Positions 18,254 to 27,616 are shown, counted from the first letter of the stretch. The stretch: 64,000 nt of DNA from JABMQB01 sp964575025 (GCA_964575025.1 CAZNPV010000005.1:1-64000), one strand, 5' to 3'. A program made the numbers and translations. The notes: generated from the sequence alone by a model not told the origin.

Positions 18254-19705
18254 TTACGTTGCATGGTTGCTGTTGAAATCTGTATTTTTGAGGAAATGAA
18301 ACAACAACCGGGTTCCTGTTCCGGTACCCCCTTCGCGCCTGTATCCCTTGTTTTCTCTGATAAAAGCCGATCCTGCAATATCGAGGTGTATCCAGGGATA
18401 ACCGGTAAAGTGTTCCAGGAATTTTCCTGCTATGGAAGCCTGGCCTTCGCGTGACCCCAGATTTGAAAGGTCAGCCACCGGGGATTTTAAGGATTCTGAG
18501 AATTCTTCCCACAGGGGAAGTTCAACGATCCGTTCCCAGGTTTCTTCCCCTGAATTTTTCAGCGATGCCAGGTACCGGGGTGTATTTCCCATCGCTGCGA
18601 TGCCCACATCTCCAGTGATCATTTCTGCTGTTCCGGTCAGTGTGGCAATGTCAATCACCAGAGCCGGATTGTATTTTTTTGCATAACTCAGGGCATCAGC
18701 AAGGAGGAGCCTTCCTTCGGCATCTGTATTCTTAATTTCCACTGTGGATCCGTCATGCATGGTGATGATGTCACCCGGTGTAAGGGCATTTCCGACAGGC
18801 CGGTTGTCGGTCGCCGGGATCAGACCGATGATATGCAGCGGGATATTTGCCCGGGCAACCGCGGAGAGGACTGCTGCTACAACCGCTGCCCCACTCATAT
18901 CCGATTTCATATAGTCCATGGAGCGAAGTGTTGGTTTCAGGCTTAATCCTCCGGTGTCGAACACAACGCCTTTGCCTGCCAGCACCAACGGATGTGCATT
19001 GACCTTATTTGCAGGATTCCATTCCAGTATGGAGAATGTAGGTGGATCCACACTTCCTTTGTTGACGGCCAGCAACCCACCCATTTTCAGCGCTTCTATT
19101 TTTTGTTTGCCGAGAATTTCAGTGGTAAACCCAACGGTGTCACCCACTTTCCGGATCTCTTCAGCAAGCCGGTTGGCGGTTAACGTAATAACCGGCTCAT
19201 TCACAAGATCACGGGCAAAGAAAACTGCGTCTGTTAGAATTTGAATCTCCTGTAATTCAGCATTACTGATTGAATCATCCAGAATAAACAGTTCCGATAA
19301 GACCCTGCTTTCTTTTTCTTTTTTATATTTATTAAACGAATAGGTGGCAAGAAACAAGCCTTCAATAAAAGGAAGGGTCCATCTCTTTTGTCCATAATTC
19401 AGGATCTGTATGGAACCGGATTTTTCCTTTTTCAGAAGAGGGTATAAACAGGCACCTGCTTTCCTTGATTGCTCGGCCTGGGCCCCGTAAGAGCCATCTT
19501 TGTTGATTTTGTAAAAGAACATAAATTCCGGATAACGGAAAATAACCGCTTCCGGTTCTTTTTCTGTTGTTTTTTCGAGGTATTTGAGTTCCCGGGAGTT
19601 CAGCATCCCGGCCGGCAATTCAGAAGTCCCGGTGAAAAGTACGGCCAATGATCTGTTTTCTTTTAATTCTTGTATTTTTGTGATTTGTGGTTTCATTTGT
19701 TTCAT
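18254..19705 (-). CDS. Leucyl aminopeptidase family protein (M17)
   Basis: A 483-residue cytosolic zinc/manganese aminopeptidase that removes N-terminal residues from peptides. The catalytic domain shows VLAGKGVVFDTGGLSLKP (metal-binding Lys and Asp), MKSDMSGAA (metal Asp) and the family signature NTDAEGRLLLADAL, followed by DIATLTG. The N-terminal regulatory domain is divergent, as is common. Start is ATG 19705 (MKQMKPQ) or ATG 19696. It is divergent from mqnC, with which it shares a 77-bp intergenic region. Confidence 0.93.
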   Translation of the reverse strand: MKQMKPQITKIQELKENRSLAVLFTGTSELPAGMLNSRELKYLEKTTEKEPEAVIFRYPEFMFFYKINKDGSYGAQAEQSRKAGACLYPLLKKEKSGSIQILNYGQKRWTLPFIEGLFLATYSFNKYKKEKESRVLSELFILDDSISNAELQEIQILTDAVFFARDLVNEPVITLTANRLAEEIRKVGDTVGFTTEILGKQKIEALKMGGLLAVNKGSVDPPTFSILEWNPANKVNAHPLVLAGKGVVFDTGGLSLKPTLRSMDYMKSDMSGAAVVAAVLSAVARANIPLHIIGLIPATDNRPVGNALTPGDIITMHDGSTVEIKNTDAEGRLLLADALSYAKKYNPALVIDIATLTGTAEMITGDVGIAAMGNTPRYLASLKNSGEETWERIVELPLWEEFSESLKSPVADLSNLGSREGQASIAGKFLEHFTGYPWIHLDIAGSAFIRENKGYRREGGTGTGTRLLFHFLKNTDFNSNHAT

Positions 19706-19782
19706 TTTTGTAAATCAGATTGGAATCAGATTGGTAAAAATAACACATAATTGGGATTAATCATTAAAAATACAGGCAAGGG

Positions 19783-20883
19783 ATGGATACCGGGAAGATT
19801 TTAAAGAAGGCGCTCAACCTGGAGGAATTATCGGCAGAAGAAGGGCTGTACCTGTATGATACGCTTTCTACGGCTGAGTTGATGGCCGTTGCCAATGAAT
19901 GCAGGCAAAAGCAGGTACCAGGGAATACGGTGGGATGGATCATTGACCGGAACATCAATACTACCAATGTGTGTATTTCGGGTTGCAGTTTTTGCAATTT
20001 TTATGTAAAATACAACGATAAGGGAGCCTATATAACTACAATTGAGGAATATACACGTAAAATTGAAGCGTTATTCAGGGCAGGAGGCAATCAGATTCTA
20101 TTGCAGGGGGGGATGCATCCCAAACTGGGACTGAAGTATTATACCAACCTGTTTTCTGAGTTGAAGCGGTTGTTCCCCGGGTTGAAATTGCATGCTTTGG
20201 GGCCCGCTGAGGTGGTTCACCTGGCGCGGATGGAACGCAGGTCGTACCGTGAAGTACTTGAAGCCCTTGTGGAATCGGGTATGGACAGTTTGCCTGGCGC
20301 CGGAGCTGAAATTCTCTCGGATCCTGTCCGCAGAAAAATTTCACCTGCGAAATGTACTTCCCTTCAGTGGCTGGATGTGATGCGGGAAGCCCACAAGATG
20401 AACCTGGTAACCTCGGCAACCATGATGTTCGGGCATGTTGAATCACGCCGCGATCGCATCGACCATCTGGTAAAGCTCCGGCAGGTGCAAAGTGAAAAAC
20501 CCCCCGGAACCTATGGTTTTGTGACCTTTATCCCCTGGCCTTTTATGGAAGAAGGAACAACCCTGCAGAAACAGGGAGTAACCAACCAGACAACCATCAC
20601 GGATTATATCCGTCTGATAGCCCTAAGCAGAGTGATGCTGAATAACGTGAAAAATATTCAGGCTTCATGGCTAACCATGGGATTTACAGCTGCTCAGGTA
20701 TGCCTTTATGCCGGAGCAAACGATTTTGGGTCGGTGATGATGGAGGAAAATGTAGTTTCAGCAGCCGGAGCATCCTACCGAACAGATGCAGGAGGTATCC
20801 GAAAAGCTATACAGGAAGCCGGCTTTGAACCGCAATACCGGAACCAGGCCTATGAACCACAGGAGATGCCTCAAAAAAAATAA
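19783..20883 (+). CDS. mqnC: Cyclic dehypoxanthinyl futalosine synthase (radical SAM)
   Basis: MqnC cyclises dehypoxanthinyl futalosine in the futalosine route to menaquinone. The radical-SAM cluster motif is CISGCSFC (Cys64, Cys68, Cys71) after DRNINTTNV; further blocks are ILLQGGMHP, LHALGPAEV, LPGAGAEIL, TSATMMFGH and MMEENVVSAAG, the last being typical of MqnC rather than MqnE or CofH. At 366 residues the length is normal. No other mqn gene is in the window. The nearby aminopeptidase and regulator have no evident pathway link. Confidence 0.92.
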   Translation: MDTGKILKKALNLEELSAEEGLYLYDTLSTAELMAVANECRQKQVPGNTVGWIIDRNINTTNVCISGCSFCNFYVKYNDKGAYITTIEEYTRKIEALFRAGGNQILLQGGMHPKLGLKYYTNLFSELKRLFPGLKLHALGPAEVVHLARMERRSYREVLEALVESGMDSLPGAGAEILSDPVRRKISPAKCTSLQWLDVMREAHKMNLVTSATMMFGHVESRRDRIDHLVKLRQVQSEKPPGTYGFVTFIPWPFMEEGTTLQKQGVTNQTTITDYIRLIALSRVMLNNVKNIQASWLTMGFTAAQVCLYAGANDFGSVMMEENVVSAAGASYRTDAGGIRKAIQEAGFEPQYRNQAYEPQEMPQKK

Positions 20884-20972
20884 CGCATCCGGCAATTCTG
20901 TTTTTATGGGTTCCGGATTTTTTATTCGGGCGAAGTACACTATTTTTACATCCAAATTAAAATCAAAGAAAT

Positions 20973-22136
20973 ATGTCACGGATCCTGGTCATTGACGATG
21001 AACGAAGCATACGGAATACCTTAAAGGATATTCTGGAATACGAAAAGTACGATGTGGAACTGGCCGAAGACGGGCAGCACGCATTGGAGATTTTCAGAAA
21101 CGGGGAATTTGATATTGTTCTTTGCGATATTAAGATGCCCGGGATGGATGGAATTGAAGTGTTGGAGAAGCTTGCAGCCCTGAATCCCGATATCCCGGTT
21201 GTGATGATCTCAGGCCATGGAAACATTGATACGGCTGTGGAATCTATAAAAAAGGGAGCCTATGATTTTATTGAAAAACCCCTGGATCTGAACCGGATGT
21301 TGATTACCATTCGGAATGCCATGGATAAATCCAACCTGGTTACCGAAACCAAAATATTGAAAAAGAAAGTCAGCAAAAAATATGAAATTGTGGGAGAGTC
21401 GGCTGCAATAAAAAAAGTGGTGGAGATGGCCGACCGGGTTGCACCCACGGATGCACGGGTACTCATAACCGGAGCCAACGGCACCGGAAAAGAGCTGGTA
21501 GCCCGGCGTATTCACGATATGAGCAACCGTTCTTCAGGCCATTTTGTGGAAGTCAATTGTGCCGCCATACCTTCCGAATTGATCGAAAGTGAACTTTTCG
21601 GACATGAAAAAGGAGCGTTTACTTCAGCTGTCAAACAACGGATCGGAAAGTTCGAACAGGCTTCGGGAGGAACCCTTTTTCTGGATGAGATCGGTGATAT
21701 GAGTTTGCCGGCTCAGTCAAAAGTCCTGAGGGCTTTGCAGGAAAATGTGATCACCCGCGTGGGCGGCGATAAACATATCAAGGTAGATGTCAGGGTGGTG
21801 GCAGCGACCAATAAAAACCTTTCGGAGGAAATCGCAGCGGCAAAATTCAGGGAAGACCTGTATCATAGGATAAGCGTTATTTTAATCCGGGTTCCCACCT
21901 TAAATGAACGAATCGAGGATATCCCATTGCTGACAAATCATTTTCTTACCCTGCTTTGCCAGGAGTATGGAATGCCTGTGAAAACCATTACCGATGATGC
22001 AATAGCCGAACTGCAGAAGATGACATGGACCGGGAATATCCGTGAGTTCAGGAATGTCATTGAACGAATGATCATACTCTGCGATCAGACCATCGGAAGA
22101 GAAGAAGTGAAGGCCTATGCTGCTCCGGTCAAATAG
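20973..22136 (+). CDS. NtrC-type sigma-54 response regulator lacking a DNA-binding domain
   Basis: A 387-residue two-domain protein. Residues 1-120 are a receiver with Asp52 as phosphoacceptor (LCDIKMPGMDG). Residues 140-370 are a sigma-54-interacting AAA+ domain: Walker A GANGTGKE (167-174), sensor loop GAFTSA (214-219), Walker B GTLFLDEIG. The loop is GAFTSA in place of the usual GAFTGA. The protein ends at about residue 387 in EVKAYAAPVK, soon after the C-terminal lid, and has no Fis-type helix-turn-helix. Similar HTH-less regulators occur in Bacteroidota. No partner kinase is adjacent. Whether it acts on the sigma-54 promoter at 28009 is unknown. Confidence 0.9.
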   Translation: MSRILVIDDERSIRNTLKDILEYEKYDVELAEDGQHALEIFRNGEFDIVLCDIKMPGMDGIEVLEKLAALNPDIPVVMISGHGNIDTAVESIKKGAYDFIEKPLDLNRMLITIRNAMDKSNLVTETKILKKKVSKKYEIVGESAAIKKVVEMADRVAPTDARVLITGANGTGKELVARRIHDMSNRSSGHFVEVNCAAIPSELIESELFGHEKGAFTSAVKQRIGKFEQASGGTLFLDEIGDMSLPAQSKVLRALQENVITRVGGDKHIKVDVRVVAATNKNLSEEIAAAKFREDLYHRISVILIRVPTLNERIEDIPLLTNHFLTLLCQEYGMPVKTITDDAIAELQKMTWTGNIREFRNVIERMIILCDQTIGREEVKAYAAPVK

Positions 22137-22225
22137 CCCGCATCGGCCCGAAGAGAGGAAACTGCCGAAGGGATGAACAGGCATCAAAAGAAACATTCAT
22201 TTCACTCAGCGATGGGACCAATCAT

Positions 22226-22233
22226 TAAATTTG
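22226..22233 (+). promoter_or_regulatory. Candidate -7 box for the Ppx/GppA gene
   Basis: TAAATTTG matches the TAnnTTTG -7 element and lies 22 nt before the ATG at 22256. No TTTG is found at the expected -33 spacing, so the assignment is weak. Confidence 0.3.
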
Positions 22234-22255
22234 CGATATTTGCATTTTTATTGCT

Positions 22256-23170
22256 ATGGATAAACGAATTGCTGTAATCGACCTGGGTACGAATACCTGT
22301 AATATGGTGATAGCAGAATTGAATGGGGTAGACTATAAGATTCTTTATCAGGGGAAAGAGCACGTAAGGTTGGCGGGGACTAAACATGAAAAAAACTGGA
22401 TCAGCGAAAATGCTTTTTTAAGAGCTTCGCAGGCAGTGATGAATCTCATCAAAAAGGCCGGTGACTATACCACAAAACAGATACACCTGGTTGCCACATC
22501 AGCTGTCAGGGAAGCGATCAACCGGGATGAATTTATAGCCTTTATACAGGATAAAACAGGACTTCTTGCAGATGTGGTGTCCGGAGACCGGGAAGCCGAA
22601 CTGATATTCAACGGCGTGTTGCTGGCATTCGGAACCATCGGGCAACCTTCGCTGATTCTCGATATCGGGGGAGGAAGCAACGAATTTGTTGTCACCGACG
22701 GCACGGAAATAATCTGGAAAGACAGCATTACTGCCGGGATGGCACGGATTTTACATCTTTTTAAGATGTCTGATCCTATCCGTCAGGAAGAACTTCGTGA
22801 GCTGAGACAATTCTTCCGGATGCAGAATACGGAAGCTTTGAGCCAATGCAAAAGCGCCGGAATAAAAAGATTGATTGGTTGTTCCGGAACGTTCGATACC
22901 CTTGCCGATATGATCGATAAAGTGAACCCCGGCACAAAAAAACGAATTACCCAAAAGATCGAATGGTATGATTTCCTGAAAGTGTATAAAAAGCTAATCG
23001 GTTCTACCCGTGCTGAAAGAAAAACAATGAAAGGCATGGACAGCGTACGCATCGACCTGATTGTTCCGGCAGTTATCCTAATCAAGCAGATCCTTTTGGA
23101 TGCCGGTATCGATGAGATCTATCAAACAGGATATGCCCTGCGCGAAGGGGTTCTGTATGAAATGATGTGA
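22256..23170 (+). CDS. Ppx/GppA family exopolyphosphatase / pppGpp phosphohydrolase
   Basis: A 304-residue protein of the ASKHA (actin-like ATPase) fold. The phosphate-1 motif is AVIDLGTNTCNMVI, the phosphate-2 region is ILDIGGGSNEFV, and TSAVREA and LIGCSGTFDTLADM are further family blocks. Members hydrolyse polyphosphate or the pentaphosphate alarmone; the short form without the C-terminal HD domain is usual in Bacteroidota. Which activity applies cannot be read from the sequence. Confidence 0.92.
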   Translation: MDKRIAVIDLGTNTCNMVIAELNGVDYKILYQGKEHVRLAGTKHEKNWISENAFLRASQAVMNLIKKAGDYTTKQIHLVATSAVREAINRDEFIAFIQDKTGLLADVVSGDREAELIFNGVLLAFGTIGQPSLILDIGGGSNEFVVTDGTEIIWKDSITAGMARILHLFKMSDPIRQEELRELRQFFRMQNTEALSQCKSAGIKRLIGCSGTFDTLADMIDKVNPGTKKRITQKIEWYDFLKVYKKLIGSTRAERKTMKGMDSVRIDLIVPAVILIKQILLDAGIDEIYQTGYALREGVLYEMM

Positions 23171-23217
23171 GGGTTGTCGGTTCCCGACAGGAAATTGGGA
23201 CTCTGCTTCGCTTCGTA

Positions 23218-23302
23218 TCAGTTGACGGTTGTCAGTTGACGGTTGACGGTTTGATTGTCTGAAAATCCGAATATCCGAATATCCAAATATCCAAAAATCC
23301 GA
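23218..23302. repeat. Low-complexity short direct repeats in an intergenic gap
   Basis: Two adjacent sets of short repeats. GTTGACGGTT/GTCAGTTGACGG is repeated three times between 23218 and 23252, and AATATCC with variants (ccgaatat, ccaaatat, ccaaaaat) is repeated five times between 23266 and 23302. No open frame crosses it. It resembles slipped-strand intergenic repeats of Bacteroidota rather than a CRISPR, since there are no unique spacers. Confidence 0.5.
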
Positions 23303-23384
23303 CTCGTGACTCATTGCCGGGTGTCACTGAATCGGTTGTCAGTTAAGCACCTTTCTGTTTCCGGAAAAATTCGATAAGTTGCAT

Positions 23385-23729
23385 TTAACAGGTCAGGTGA
23401 AGAATCAGGTTGGTGTCCGGGTCGTTGATATGTTTAATTGCTTCCGGAGTACTCATGACAAGCAGTTCTACTTCTTTTTGGGCAGCGATCCTGTAGATTT
23501 CATCCATAACCGGCAGACTGAAGTTATGGCCTGTTCCGATAACCAGGAGCCTGCAATCCCATGGGATATTTTCATCCGGGGAAAGAGGGGTATGCCCGAA
23601 CATTGCTCTGTATTTTTTTGATGCAGCCTTTTTTCTTTTTTTTACTTTCCCCTTTTCAATAACCACATCCTTCCCGTAGGTTTTCCCGTCAATGGTAACC
23701 GATCCAAATGAAAGACTGTTTACGATCAT
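23385..23729 (-). CDS. Mth938-like domain protein
   Basis: A 114-residue cytosolic protein with the Mth938/DUF498 fold: SFGSVTIDGKTYGKDVVI at the N terminus, then LLVIGTGHNFSL and VELLVMSTPEAIKHIND. A basic insertion (KGKVKKRKKAASKKY) precedes the core. The fold is shared with mitochondrial NDUFAF3; the bacterial role is unknown. It is transcribed toward the repeat region, and the hairpin at 23788-23824 lies just upstream of it, separating it from the tRNA gene. Confidence 0.85.
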   Translation of the reverse strand: MIVNSLSFGSVTIDGKTYGKDVVIEKGKVKKRKKAASKKYRAMFGHTPLSPDENIPWDCRLLVIGTGHNFSLPVMDEIYRIAAQKEVELLVMSTPEAIKHINDPDTNLILHLTC

Positions 23730-23787
23730 ATGAATGATTCTTTTTTATTCCAAATAGAAACCGCATAACGCCTATAAATATACGAAA

Positions 23788-23824
23788 AAATCCAACTATA
23801 TTGTGTTGTTATATAGTTGGATTT
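23788..23824 (-). terminator. Intrinsic terminator downstream of tRNA-Cys
   Basis: AAATCCAACTATA (23788-23800) pairs perfectly over 13 bp with TATAGTTGGATTT (23812-23824). On the minus strand the stem is followed by TTT, and it lies 8 nt after the tRNA CCA end. The stem is A/T rich on both sides and could act in both directions. Confidence 0.75.
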
Positions 23825-23831
23825 TATTGCC

Positions 23832-23905
23832 TGGAGGTCTCTGGCGGATTCGAACCGCCGTACACGGTTTTGCAGACCGTTGCCTAGCCACTCGGCCAAG
23901 AGACC
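23832..23905 (-). tRNA. tRNA-Cys (GCA)
   Basis: The minus strand folds into a full cloverleaf: acceptor GGTCTCT paired with AGAGACC, D-arm GCC/GGC, anticodon stem ACGGT/ACCGT with loop CTGCAAA (anticodon GCA), a short variable region and T-arm GGCGG-TTCGAAT-CCGCC. The discriminator base is T, as needed by cysteinyl-tRNA synthetase, and CCA is encoded (23834-23832). Confidence 0.97.
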
Positions 23906-23921
23906 TTTTTTAGCCGGACTG

Positions 23922-23929
23922 CAAAACTA
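23922..23929 (-). promoter_or_regulatory. Candidate -7 box of the tRNA-Cys gene
   Basis: On the minus strand TAGTTTTG (23929-23922) matches TAnnTTTG and ends 16 nt before the mature tRNA 5' end. The -33 TTTG is not clearly present at the expected spacing. Confidence 0.4.
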
Positions 23930-24182
23930 CTATTTTTTACCTTGAACTGCTCATAAATAGTAAAAAAATATGAAGAAAGTGCTTTGGTCAGCCGGCGGCC
24001 GTTATGGATTCTGTTAATCCGCAGGGAAAGCTTTATCCTAATAAATCCGTTCCTGTACGCAGGGAGAAAAAGGGAGGGTAGGAATAACCCCGATGAACAA
24101 ACAACAACAAATTATTATTGAAATGGTTGCATGTTTTCCCGCAAGATTTTGTATCTTTTTCCCGCATTTATCCTGTCTGACA

Positions 24183-25412
24183 ATGAAAACACAACCAACG
24201 CTTTCATCTGAACGCATTGTTTCCCTGGATGTGCTTCGGGGATTTGCCGTTTTGGGGATCCTGATCATGAATATTCAGAGTTTTTCCATGATCAGCGCTG
24301 CCTATTTTTTTCCGACGGCTTACGGTGATTTTACTGGCATTCATAAAGGAGTCTGGATCTTCAGCCATATTTTTGCCGACACCAAGTTTATCACGATTTT
24401 TTCCATACTGTTTGGTGCCGGGATTGTTCTTTTTACCGAACGGTTAAAGAGGAAAGGCATCAATTCGGTGGCACTCCATTACCGGAGGATTTTCTGGTTG
24501 CTGGTCTTCGGATTGATGCATGCCTATCTGCTGTGGCATGGCGATATACTGGTTCCCTATGCCCTGTGCGGATTTCTGGTAGTGCTGTTTCGAAAAAAAA
24601 CACCCCGTACTTTGTTTATCCTGGGATTGGTATTCATTGCCATTCCTTCGCTTTTTTACCTTTTTTCAGGAACAACCATGCACTACTGGCCTGAAGAACA
24701 AGCCAATGCATTTATCCGATCGTGGCAGCCTCTGATGGAAGACATACAACATGAACTGGAGGTCTTCAGGGGAGGCTGGTTGAAACAGATGGAAATCCGT
24801 GTTGAAGAGTCGGTTTATATGCAAACCGTTGCATTGTTTTTCAATACCGGATGGCGATGCTTTGGACTGATGCTGATTGGTATGGCCCTGTTTAAAACCA
24901 GGGTGTTGTCGGCCGAACGAACAAACCGGTTTTACCTAATTCTGGCTTTGGCAGGGTTACTCGTCGGTTTGGTGCTGGTGATAACCGGGGTGTATAAAAA
25001 TTTTGAACATCATTTTGCTGTGGAGTATTCCTTTTTCCTGGGCTCGCAGTACAATTACTGGGGAAGCCTCGGTATTTCAATGGCGTATATAGCGCTGATT
25101 ATGCTTCTGACCAAAGCCTCAGCCAACGGATGGTTTTTGAGAAGCCTGAAAGCAGTGGGACAAATGGCATTTACCAATTACCTGCTGCAAACCATTCTTT
25201 GTACCTTTATTTTTTATGGCCACGGACTGGGTCTTTTTGGAAGAATTGAGCGATTTGGACAGATCCTTATTGTAGCTGGAATCTGGGTTTTGCAGATGGT
25301 CGTCTCACCCCTCTGGCTGAAGTACTTCCGATACGGACCGCTTGAATGGGCATGGCGAAGCCTGACCTACTGGAATCTTCAGCCCTTTAAAAGGGAAACG
25401 GAAAACTTATAA
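24183..25412 (+). CDS. DUF418 domain-containing integral membrane protein
   Basis: A 409-residue inner-membrane protein with about nine to ten hydrophobic helices. The N-terminal ERIVSLDVLRGFAVLGILIMNIQSF block and the C-terminal region ending in GPLEWAWRSLTYWNLQPF are the two signatures of the DUF418 (YeiB-like) family, related to acyltransferase-3 type membrane proteins. Function is unknown. ATG 24183 is used; an earlier in-frame ATG at 24093 would add a non-homologous leader that spoils the conserved N terminus. It appears monocistronic. Confidence 0.88.
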   Translation: MKTQPTLSSERIVSLDVLRGFAVLGILIMNIQSFSMISAAYFFPTAYGDFTGIHKGVWIFSHIFADTKFITIFSILFGAGIVLFTERLKRKGINSVALHYRRIFWLLVFGLMHAYLLWHGDILVPYALCGFLVVLFRKKTPRTLFILGLVFIAIPSLFYLFSGTTMHYWPEEQANAFIRSWQPLMEDIQHELEVFRGGWLKQMEIRVEESVYMQTVALFFNTGWRCFGLMLIGMALFKTRVLSAERTNRFYLILALAGLLVGLVLVITGVYKNFEHHFAVEYSFFLGSQYNYWGSLGISMAYIALIMLLTKASANGWFLRSLKAVGQMAFTNYLLQTILCTFIFYGHGLGLFGRIERFGQILIVAGIWVLQMVVSPLWLKYFRYGPLEWAWRSLTYWNLQPFKRETENL

Positions 25413-25820
25413 TCCATTGGGAAACTGTAATTTCTTCCATCGTTGATTGACCGGCGTATCTTTTTTTCTGGTAATCCATGGATGGATCCATTGACCCGGA
25501 AGGCTGTTGCTTCCGGGATTCCTGCCTTCTCTTATCTCCATTTTTTTTCTCCCCGATGGAAATAAAACCGAACCGCCCTCATTAAAATATTCTGTGTGTA
25601 AAAACATCGAACAATAAGTTTAATTGTTCAAATAACGAACAAAAATCATGCGTAAGTAGTAGTTTTTAATGTGTTATACAACAATTTTTGAGGTTCTGAT
25701 CGGGATTTCTGAAAGGGTGATTGTTGGGTAATCCGTATTCAGAATGTATACAAAACGTAAATTTTTTAATCCTTACAAAGTTAATCCGGGAACCTGTATC
25801 GCAAAGGTTAAATCATTTTG
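25413..25820. other. Intergenic region before glnS; inverted repeat, no supported gene
   Basis: About 400 bp without a convincing gene. It holds GAACAAT-N7-ATTGTTC (25609-25629), an operator-like inverted repeat. A 66-codon minus-strand frame (25407-25607) is open but I could not support it as a gene. The remainder is A/T rich. Confidence 0.5.
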
Positions 25821-25828
25821 TACTTTTG
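25821..25828 (+). promoter_or_regulatory. Candidate -7 box for glnS
   Basis: TACTTTTG fits TAnnTTTG and is followed by C, as often seen. It would give a leader of about 75 nt. No TTTG at -33. Confidence 0.3.
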
Positions 25829-25906
25829 CTTTGTCTGGTCGTACAAAGAAATTTCAAATGTTGCCCGGAAGGATTCGGAAGTATTCGGGCGTTGAAACAA
25901 AACAAG

Positions 25907-27616
25907 ATGATTAAGAATAGGGTTGAAGATCCACAGAAAAAAGGGAATACCACAAAGCCTAATTTCATACACCTGCAGATAGAGAAAGATTTATCGGAGG
26001 GAAAAAACAACAGGCGTGTACATACGCGTTTCCCTCCTGAGCCAAACGGGTATCTGCACATAGGGCATGCAAAGTCTATCTGTTTAAATTTCGGAATTGC
26101 CGAAAAGTATGGAGGCAAGTGTAATCTGCGATTTGACGATACGAATCCTTCCAAAGAGGAAACAGAATATGTGGAATCCATCCTGAAGGATATTCACTGG
26201 TTGGGTTTTGACTGGGACGACCGGTTGTTTTATGCATCCGATTATTTTGATAAGCTTTATGAGTTTGCCGAGACACTGATCAAAAGGGGGAAAGCCTATG
26301 TGGATGATCAGGATTCTGAAGCCATCGCCTTACAAAAAGGAAGCCCCACCCGTCCCGGTACGGAAAGTCCGTTCAGAAACCGTACGGTTGAAGAGAATCT
26401 GGATCTTTTCAGGAGGATGAAAGCAGGAGAGTTTGATAACGGTGCCAAAGTGCTGCGTGCGAAAATTGAGATGGCTTCCCCCAACATGCATCTCCGGGAC
26501 CCGATTATCTACCGGATTATTAAAATGCCCCATCATCGCTCTGGCAATAAATGGAAAATTTACCCCATGTACGATTTTGCCCACGGGCAAAGCGATTTCT
26601 GGGAAGGGATCACCCATTCGGTCTGTACCCTGGAGTTTGAAGTCCATCGGCCTTTGTACGACTGGTTTATAGACCAGTTGCAGGAAAATGATTACCGGCC
26701 CCGGCAGATCGAATTTGCCAGGCTCAACCTTACCTATACGGTGATGAGCAAACGCAAATTGCTGGAGCTTGTAAAGAAGAAATATGTTAACGGGTGGGAC
26801 GATCCCAGGATGCCTACCCTTTCGGGTTTGCGGCGGAGAGGATACACCCCGGAATCAATCCGTACCTTTTCCGAACGCATCGGAGTGACCAAAGTAGATG
26901 GTATGGTTGACGTATCGCTGCTGGAACACAGTGTCCGGGAACACCTGAACAAAATGGCCCAGCGGATCATGGGAGTCCTACATCCCCTTAAGGTTGTGAT
27001 TACCAATTATCCGAAAGGCCAGGAAGAAGAACTGGAAGCCATCAACAACCCGGAAGATGATAAAATGGGAACACGAAAAGTACCCTTCTCAGAAGTGATC
27101 TATATCGAACGGGATGATTTTATGGAAAATCCTCCCGGGAAATTCTTCCGCCTTGCACCGGGACGGGAAGTACGTTTGCGGTATGCCTACTTTATAACCT
27201 GCCACAAAACAATTAAAAATGAAAAAGGGGAGATCACCGGGATTCATTGTACCTATGATCCGGCTACACGGGGAGGCAATGCCCCCGATGGCAGAAAGGT
27301 GAAAGCTACCCTCCACTGGGTGTCAGCAAAACATGCGGTAAAATCGGAAGTTCGTCTGTACGACCGCCTGTTTTTCGATGAAGATCCCGCCGGACACAAA
27401 GAGACCGATTTTAAGGAATTCCTGAATGAAGATTCGCTTACGGTATTGCCCGAGTGTTATCTTGAACCCTTTGTAAAAGGAGCACAACCTTTCAGCCACT
27501 TTCAGTTCGAGCGACTGGGGTATTTTAATGTCGATCCGGATTCAGAAGAGCAGAAACCGGTATTTAACCGAACAGTTTCCCTCCGGGACTCCTGGGCCAA
27601 AGTCAAAAACAAATAA
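25907..27616 (+). CDS. glnS: Glutamine--tRNA ligase
   Basis: A 569-residue class I aminoacyl-tRNA synthetase that charges tRNA-Gln directly. The HIGH signature appears in RFPPEPNGYLHIGHAKSI, the DDTNP block follows, and VMSKRKL is the KMSKS loop; the C-terminal half is the two-beta-barrel anticodon-binding domain. ATG 25907 (MIKNRVEDPQ) gives the normal length; a longer open frame from 25721 has no homologous sequence. Its presence means this genome does not rely only on the GatCAB amidation route for Gln-tRNA. Confidence 0.96.
   Translation: MIKNRVEDPQKKGNTTKPNFIHLQIEKDLSEGKNNRRVHTRFPPEPNGYLHIGHAKSICLNFGIAEKYGGKCNLRFDDTNPSKEETEYVESILKDIHWLGFDWDDRLFYASDYFDKLYEFAETLIKRGKAYVDDQDSEAIALQKGSPTRPGTESPFRNRTVEENLDLFRRMKAGEFDNGAKVLRAKIEMASPNMHLRDPIIYRIIKMPHHRSGNKWKIYPMYDFAHGQSDFWEGITHSVCTLEFEVHRPLYDWFIDQLQENDYRPRQIEFARLNLTYTVMSKRKLLELVKKKYVNGWDDPRMPTLSGLRRRGYTPESIRTFSERIGVTKVDGMVDVSLLEHSVREHLNKMAQRIMGVLHPLKVVITNYPKGQEEELEAINNPEDDKMGTRKVPFSEVIYIERDDFMENPPGKFFRLAPGREVRLRYAYFITCHKTIKNEKGEITGIHCTYDPATRGGNAPDGRKVKATLHWVSAKHAVKSEVRLYDRLFFDEDPAGHKETDFKEFLNEDSLTVLPECYLEPFVKGAQPFSHFQFERLGYFNVDPDSEEQKPVFNRTVSLRDSWAKVKNK

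Noticed and set aside
23218..23302. CRISPR-like short repeats
   Set aside because: Repeat units are 7-12 bp with no spacers of uniform length and no cas gene nearby.
25407..25607. 66-codon minus-strand frame after the DUF418 gene
   Set aside because: No family, start context or conserved motif that I recognise; it overlaps the end of the DUF418 gene. Left as unsupported, though a homology search could change this.
25721..25906. N-terminal extension of glnS
   Set aside because: The extra 62 residues are unlike GlnRS and the internal ATG at 25907 gives the family length.
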